The notes below the pieces were generated by a model that worked only from the letters and a program-made list of their open reading frames with translations, searched no databases and was not told where the DNA came from. Shown here piece after piece: positions 5,492 through 9,003 of a DNA stretch of 9,003 nucleotides (the stretch's first letter is position 1; the number at the start of each line of letters is the position of its first letter). Source of the DNA: Thiobacillus sp. UBA6205 (GTDB lineage Bacteria; Pseudomonadota; Gammaproteobacteria; Burkholderiales; Thiobacillaceae); contig DISR01000014.1 of the NCBI GenBank assembly GCA_002421825.1, forward strand, positions 151 through 9,153, written 5' to 3'. The position numbers were made by a program, and so were the translations under genes.

Positions 5492-5591
5492 TTCCGACCC
5501 AGAATCAAGAATCTCCTTGCCGGCCTCGCCTTGCCGCACCGGGCGTGCTGTCTGCGGCGCGCCTTCGCGATCTTTTCGATTCGAGGGCAGA

Positions 5592-7313
5592 ATGAGTTTC
5601 ACGCTGCACGGCATCGGCGCCTCCTCCGGCATCGCCATCGGCCGCGCCCATCTCGCCACGCCCTCGCGCGTGGAAGTGGCGCACTACGTGCTGCCTGAAA
5701 ACCTGATCGATTCCGAACTCGATCGCTTCGAGAAAGCCGTGGAGCAGACGCGCGAAGAACTGCGCACGCTGCGCTCGCAGATTCCGCCGCACGCGCCGGC
5801 GGAACTGCCCGCCTTCCTCGACATGCACATGCTCATCCTCGACGACAACATGATCGACGAGGAGCCCAAGCGCCTGATCCGCGAACAGCGCTGCAATGCC
5901 GAGTGGGCGCTGACCCAGCAAATGGACGCGCTGGTTGCACGCTTCAACGAAATCGAGGATGCCTACCTGCGCTCGCGCCAGGAAGACGTGGTGCAGGTGG
6001 TGCAACGCGTGCTGAAAACGCTGGTAGGCCATCCCGGCATCGCCGTGCCGCAGGCCGAGGCAGAAGAGTGCGTGCTGGTATCGCACGAGCTGACGCCGGC
6101 GGACATGATCCTGTTCAAGAACACCAAGTTCGCCGCCTTCATCACCGACCTCGGCGGCGCCACTTCGCACACCGCAATTCTCGCGCGCAGCCTCGCCATC
6201 CCCTCGGTGATGGCCCTGCACCAGGCCCGAAACCTCATCCGCGACCACGAATGGATCATCGTCGACGGGCGCGAGGGCGTGGTCATCGTCGACCCTGACG
6301 AAACGGTTCTCGAGGAGTACCGCGCCAAGCAGGCCAAGTGGCGGCAGGCCACCGAGAAACTCAAGAGGTTGAAGTCCAGCCGCGCCGTCACCCTCGACGG
6401 CACCACCGTCGAACTGTACGCCAACATCGAACTGCAGGACGACATGCCGGCGGTCAAGGAAGCCGGCGCCCAGGGTATCGGCCTGTTCCGCAGCGAGTTC
6501 CTGTTCCTCAACCGCGACGATCTGCCCTCCGAAGACGAGCAGTTCGAGGCCTACCGAGCCGTGATCGAGGCCATGGAAGGCAAGCCCGTCACCATCCGCA
6601 CCCTGGACCTGGGCGCGGACAAGCAGGCGCCCTGGGGCCATACCGTGGCCGACAACCCTGCCCTGGGCCTGCGCGCCATCCGCCTGTGCCTGGCCGAGCC
6701 CAAACTGTTCGAAACCCAGCTGCGCGCCATCCTGCGCGCGTCGGCATTTGGGCAAACCCGCATACTCATCCCCATGCTGGGCAATTTCGGCGAACTGCGC
6801 GCCACGCTGCAGCTGATCGACAGCGTCAAGCGCGACCTGCACGAGCAAAAACTCAAGTTCGACGAAGACGTCCAGGTCGGCGGCATGATCGAAATCCCCG
6901 CCGCGGCCCTGCTTGCCGACCAATTCGCCAGGCACCTCGACTTCCTGTCCATCGGCACCAACGACCTCATCCAGTACACGCTGGCCATCGACCGCGCCGA
7001 CGACGCCGTCGCGCACCTCTACGACCCCCTGCATCCTGCAGTGCTGAGCCTGATCCGGCACACCATCAAGTGCGGCAACAAGGCCGGCAAGCCCGTTGCC
7101 GTGTGCGGCGAGATGGCCGGCGACCCGCGGCTCACACGCCTGCTGCTGGGCCTGGGCCTGCGCCACTTCTCCATGCAGCCCGCCAGCATACTGGCCGTGA
7201 AACAGCAGGTCATGCGCAGCATGATCAGCGATGTCAACGACCTCGCCCGGCGCCTGCTTAGAAACACCAACCCCGACAAGACGTCCGCCCTGCTCGACAA
7301 GCTGAACGCTTGA
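5592..7313 (+). CDS. ptsI: PTS enzyme I (PEP-protein phosphotransferase)
   Basis: Enzyme I starts the PTS chain by moving phosphate from phosphoenolpyruvate to HPr. The ATG at 5592 has a good ribosome-binding site (gaggg about 6 nt upstream) and gives 573 residues, close to E. coli EI (575). The frame is open upstream to 5463, but that stretch does not resemble the family. Domains in order: an N-terminal HPr-binding helical region (about 1-140), the phospho-histidine domain with GGATSHTAILARS (active His193, equivalent to E. coli His189), and the PEP-binding barrel with GAQGIGLFRSEFLFL, RTLDLGADK, FLSIGTNDLIQYTLAIDR and VCGEMAGD (catalytic Cys505). No GAF domain is present, so it is a plain EI and not the nitrogen-type PtsP. 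It lies 100 bp after ptsH; that gap shows no clear signal. Confidence 0.96.
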   Translation: MSFTLHGIGASSGIAIGRAHLATPSRVEVAHYVLPENLIDSELDRFEKAVEQTREELRTLRSQIPPHAPAELPAFLDMHMLILDDNMIDEEPKRLIREQRCNAEWALTQQMDALVARFNEIEDAYLRSRQEDVVQVVQRVLKTLVGHPGIAVPQAEAEECVLVSHELTPADMILFKNTKFAAFITDLGGATSHTAILARSLAIPSVMALHQARNLIRDHEWIIVDGREGVVIVDPDETVLEEYRAKQAKWRQATEKLKRLKSSRAVTLDGTTVELYANIELQDDMPAVKEAGAQGIGLFRSEFLFLNRDDLPSEDEQFEAYRAVIEAMEGKPVTIRTLDLGADKQAPWGHTVADNPALGLRAIRLCLAEPKLFETQLRAILRASAFGQTRILIPMLGNFGELRATLQLIDSVKRDLHEQKLKFDEDVQVGGMIEIPAAALLADQFARHLDFLSIGTNDLIQYTLAIDRADDAVAHLYDPLHPAVLSLIRHTIKCGNKAGKPVAVCGEMAGDPRLTRLLLGLGLRHFSMQPASILAVKQQVMRSMISDVNDLARRLLRNTNPDKTSALLDKLNA

Positions 7314-7327
7314 AGGGCAAATCAAAT

Positions 7328-7446
7328 GGCAAAAAGCAAAAAGCAAAATTGAAAGGCGTAAACCCAAGCAGCCAGGTTGGTTTGCCTTTTGCCTTTTGCC
7401 TTTTGCCTTTTGCCTTTTGCCTTTTGCCTTTTGCCTTTTGCTTTTT
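7328..7446. repeat. Long inverted repeat after ptsI
   Basis: The left arm (7328-7348) is GGC followed by A/GC heptamers (gcaaaaa, gcaaaaa, gcaaaa). It is complementary to much of the right arm, a pyrimidine-rich heptamer array that ends in gcttttt just before the next start codon. The loop between them holds a small inner dyad (aaacc... ggttt). The structure begins 15 bp after the ptsI stop and could end the upstream transcript, since it finishes with five Ts. The design, short tandem units arranged as an inverted repeat right after a stop codon, resembles the repeats after gshA and gshB, although the unit sequence differs. Confidence 0.6.
7381..7441 (+). repeat. Heptanucleotide tandem repeat (ttttgcc)n
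   Basis: Seven perfect ttttgcc units (7387-7435) are flanked by a partial unit on each side (7381-7386 and 7436-7441), about 8.7 copies in all. The array ends 5 bases before the ATG of the glycosylase gene, so it fills the place of a ribosome-binding site and, probably, of part of the promoter. A perfect array of this length is prone to slipped-strand changes in copy number. One unit is not a multiple of three, so each change shifts any frame translated through it. Confidence 0.95.
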
Positions 7447-8064
7447 ATGAGAAAACCCGACTACTGGCCCGCCGCCTGCCGTGCGCTGTCGCGCGCCGAC
7501 CCGGTCATGGCCGGGCTCATCCGCGCCTATCCAGACGTCGCACTGAGAAGCCGCGGCAACGCCTTCGAAACGCTGCTGCGCGCCATCGTCGGCCAGCAGA
7601 TTTCGGTCAAGGCGGCCGACGCCGTATGGGCGCGGGTGCGTGCCGCCACGGCCATACAACCCGAACCCGTGGCGGCACTCGGCATCGATGATTTGCGCGC
7701 CTGCGGTCTCTCGCGCATGAAAGCGGCGTACGCCATCGACCTCGCAAGCCATTTTGTTTCGGGGAAGATCCGGCCCCGGCGCTGGGCGCGCATGGAAGAC
7801 GAGGCCATCATCGATGAGCTCGCCGACGTGCGCGGCATCGGCCGCTGGACCGCCGAGATGTTCCTGATCTTCCACCTCCTGCGCCCCAACGTCTGGCCGG
7901 CGGACGACCTCGGCCTCTTGAAGGCCATCGGCCTGCATTATCGAGACGGTGAGAAAGTCAGCGCAAGAGAAGCGAAGGAAATCGGCGAGAACTGGCAGCC
8001 CTGGCGTACCGTCGCCACCTGGTATCTTTGGCGCAGCCTGGACCCGGTGGCGGTGGAGTATTGA
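7447..8064 (+). CDS. alkA: AlkA-type DNA-3-methyladenine glycosylase
   Basis: This enzyme removes alkylated bases from DNA as the first step of base-excision repair. The 205 residues form a helix-hairpin-helix-GPD glycosylase core without the N-terminal domain of E. coli AlkA (282 residues). Visible features: AFETLLRAIVGQQISVKAAD near the N-terminus, the HhH hairpin DVRGIGRWTAEMFLI, and WPADDLGLLKAIG, whose second Asp (residue 154) matches the catalytic Asp238 of E. coli AlkA. ENWQPWRTVATWYLWRSLD near the end is also typical. The ATG at 7447 is preferred. A TTG at 7396 is in frame, but starting there would translate the heptamer array into PFAFCLL repeats. There is no ribosome-binding site before the ATG, only the pyrimidine repeat, so initiation is unusual. 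No conserved partner gene is nearby. Confidence 0.9.
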   Translation: MRKPDYWPAACRALSRADPVMAGLIRAYPDVALRSRGNAFETLLRAIVGQQISVKAADAVWARVRAATAIQPEPVAALGIDDLRACGLSRMKAAYAIDLASHFVSGKIRPRRWARMEDEAIIDELADVRGIGRWTAEMFLIFHLLRPNVWPADDLGLLKAIGLHYRDGEKVSAREAKEIGENWQPWRTVATWYLWRSLDPVAVEY

Positions 8065-8088
8065 ACGGAACGGCGTTGACGCCTGGCA

Positions 8089-8372
8089 TTACAAACAAAA
8101 GGGGCGGCCCAGGCTGCCAGAGGTCTTTCCGACCAAGGCGATGCCGATGTCGACCAGCAGCTTGCCAGCCAGCACGCCAAAAAAACGGAAGATGGCGATG
8201 TGGTTTGCTGCGGTTTTCGGGCCATGGCCTCGACTTGCCCGGACAGGGACTGCGCGGACACCCGCTTGAGCTTGATGGCATGGGCGCGCAGGCGCATGGG
8301 CTCGGCGGCAGAGGCCGTGCCGCGCGCCCGCATGGCGGCAAAACCAGCAAGGCGGGGAGCGGCTTTTTGCAT
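8089..8372 (-). pseudogene. Small minus-strand gene broken by a frameshift
   Basis: Reading leftward from the ATG at 8370-8372, one frame has strong G/C preference at third positions (MQKAAPRLAGF ... MRLRAHAIKLKRVSAQSLSG) to about 8215. It then loses protein-like character and would run on through the stop of alkA. From about 8200 to a TAA at 8089-8091 a different frame looks coding: IAIFRFFGVLAGKLLVDIGI, then ALVGKTSGSLGRPFCL. One extra base, either in the run of four A (8214-8217, minus strand) or in the run of seven T (8179-8185, minus strand), would join the two parts into a protein of about 94 residues with a positively charged N-terminal half and a hydrophobic C-terminal half. The stop lies 24 bp from the alkA stop, a normal convergent spacing. 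I do not recognise the family. It may be a pseudogene, a sequencing error or a phase-variable gene. Confidence 0.45.
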
Positions 8373-8530
8373 GTCAGCAGCCCAAGATTAACGCTGATGT
8401 ATCAATAAAATCAGCTACTTGGCAATCAGGCGCCCGTTCCGCGCGCGCGCCTGGCGCCGTTTGTCGGCCCTGCCGGTGCGCACGAAACGGGTAAAATGCG
8501 CGGTTTGCTTCATTTCTCTGGATTTTCCCT
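8373..8530. other. Intergenic region before the ABC-F gene
   Basis: No coding signal is apparent here. It contains a small dyad gctgat/atcagc (8393-8398 and 8410-8415), a 7-bp dyad caggcgc/gcgcctg (8427-8433 and 8447-8453) and an alternating GC run (8441-8450). None is followed by a T-tract, so I do not call a terminator. Confidence 0.4.
8493..8498 (+). promoter_or_regulatory. Possible -10 box for the ABC-F gene
   Basis: TAAAAT in the context gggTAAAATgcg resembles the -10 hexamer seen before many betaproteobacterial genes. It would give a leader of about 25 nt ahead of the GTG start. No good -35 box stands 16-18 bp upstream; TTGTCG at 8462-8467 is too far (25 bp). Confidence 0.35.
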
Positions 8531-9003
8531 GTGCTCATCAGCAACAACATCACCATGCAGTTCGGCGCCAAGCCGCTGTTCGAAAACGTCTCGGTCAAGT
8601 TCGGCGACGGCAACCGCTACGGCCTGATCGGCGCCAACGGCTGCGGCAAGTCCACCTTCATGAAGATTCTGGCCGGCGTGCTGGAACCCTCCGCGGGCAA
8701 CGTCAGCATCGACAAGAACGAGCGCATGGCCTGGCTGCGCCAGGACCAGTTCGGCTACGAAGACCAGCGCGTGCTGGATGTGGTGATGATGGGGCACGAA
8801 CAGATGTGGCGCGCCAGCGCCGAGAAGGATGCCATCTACGCCAACCCGGACGCGACCGAGGCAGACTACATGCGCGCCGCCGAGCTGGAAGGCCTGTTCG
8901 CCGAGTACGACGGCTACACCGCCGAGGCGCGCGCGGGCGAGCTGCTCCTGGGCGTGGGCATTCCGCTCGAACAGCACGACGGCCCCATGAGCGCGGTGGC
9001 GCC
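8531..9003 (+). CDS. ybiT: ABC-F family ATPase, YbiT-like (partial)
   Basis: This is the first 157 residues of a soluble ABC-F protein with two ATP-binding cassettes; the window ends inside it. ABC-F proteins bind ribosomes and act on translation rather than transport. The N-terminus (from the GTG at 8531: V/M-LISNNITMQFGAKPLFENV) and the stretch AEARAGELLLGVGIPLEQHDGPMS closely match what I know of E. coli YbiT. The first Walker A motif is GANGCGKST (residues 34-42), followed by FMKILAGVLEPSAGNVSID. The GTG start is chosen because it reproduces the YbiT N-terminus; the next ATG (8555) would cut off the first beta strand. The ribosome-binding site is weak (ctgga). A possible -10 box is at 8493-8498. 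Confidence 0.92.
   Translation, partial: MLISNNITMQFGAKPLFENVSVKFGDGNRYGLIGANGCGKSTFMKILAGVLEPSAGNVSIDKNERMAWLRQDQFGYEDQRVLDVVMMGHEQMWRASAEKDAIYANPDATEADYMRAAELEGLFAEYDGYTAEARAGELLLGVGIPLEQHDGPMSAVA

Noticed and set aside
5505..7367. Minus-strand open frame of 620 codons opposite ptsI
   Set aside because: It is a GC-driven shadow of ptsI. It covers the whole gene including the active-site motifs on the plus strand and gives no recognisable protein.
7387..7435. Heptamer array as a CRISPR
   Set aside because: Units are 7 bp and contiguous, with no spacers.
7258..7938. Minus-strand frame with a KQKAKGKR repeat
   Set aside because: The basic repeat is simply the translation of the heptamer array on the opposite strand; the rest is antisense to alkA.
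8427..8453. GC-rich dyad with alternating GC run as terminator
   Set aside because: The stem is short, and the loop of 13 nt is not followed by Ts; probably chance in GC-rich DNA.

Overview
The window is GC-rich with tightly packed genes. Its gene content points to a betaproteobacterium, probably of the Rhodocyclales/Nitrosomonadales type: the gshA is of the separate GshA family (TIGR02049/Pfam GshA-type) rather than the E. coli type, and it lies next to gshB and a mannose-type EIIA, HPr and EI cluster. This is a judgement from protein family and gene order. No database search was run.

Layout: (1) 1-413 holds the C-terminal third of an AmtB ammonium channel. A strong bidirectional terminator (437-468) separates it from a convergent GNAT acetyltransferase (528-1022, minus). 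(2) 1023-1313 is an AT-richer intergenic region with what looks like a complete sigma-54 promoter: an upstream dyad (1101-1117), a perfect IHF consensus (1159-1171) and a -24/-12 element (1190-1204). About 55-80 nt downstream lies an intrinsic terminator (1270-1294), before gshA begins. This suggests a sigma-54-dependent small RNA of about 80 nt with an unpaired C/U-rich, anti-Shine-Dalgarno-like stretch, or else a terminated leader of gshA. (3) 1314-7313 is a co-directional cluster: gshA, gshB (glutathione synthesis), apbE (flavin transferase lipoprotein), then EIIA-Man, HPr and EI of a phosphotransferase chain without any visible sugar permease, so probably regulatory. (4) 7447-8064 is a short AlkA-type DNA glycosylase whose start codon directly follows a heptanucleotide tandem repeat. 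(5) 8065-8530 holds no intact gene, but the minus strand carries a small coding region broken by a one-base frameshift. (6) 8531 to the end is the start of a YbiT-type ABC-F ATPase.

Three gene junctions in the cluster (gshA/gshB, gshB/apbE, ptsI/alkA) carry short-unit inverted repeats starting 7-15 bp after the preceding stop codon. The first two are copies of one 'gaggaca'-based palindrome. The second copy appears to have run into the 5' end of apbE, which now lacks a normal start codon in front of its lipoprotein signal peptide. The best candidates for something undescribed are the sigma-54/sRNA unit between the acetyltransferase and gshA, and this repeat family.
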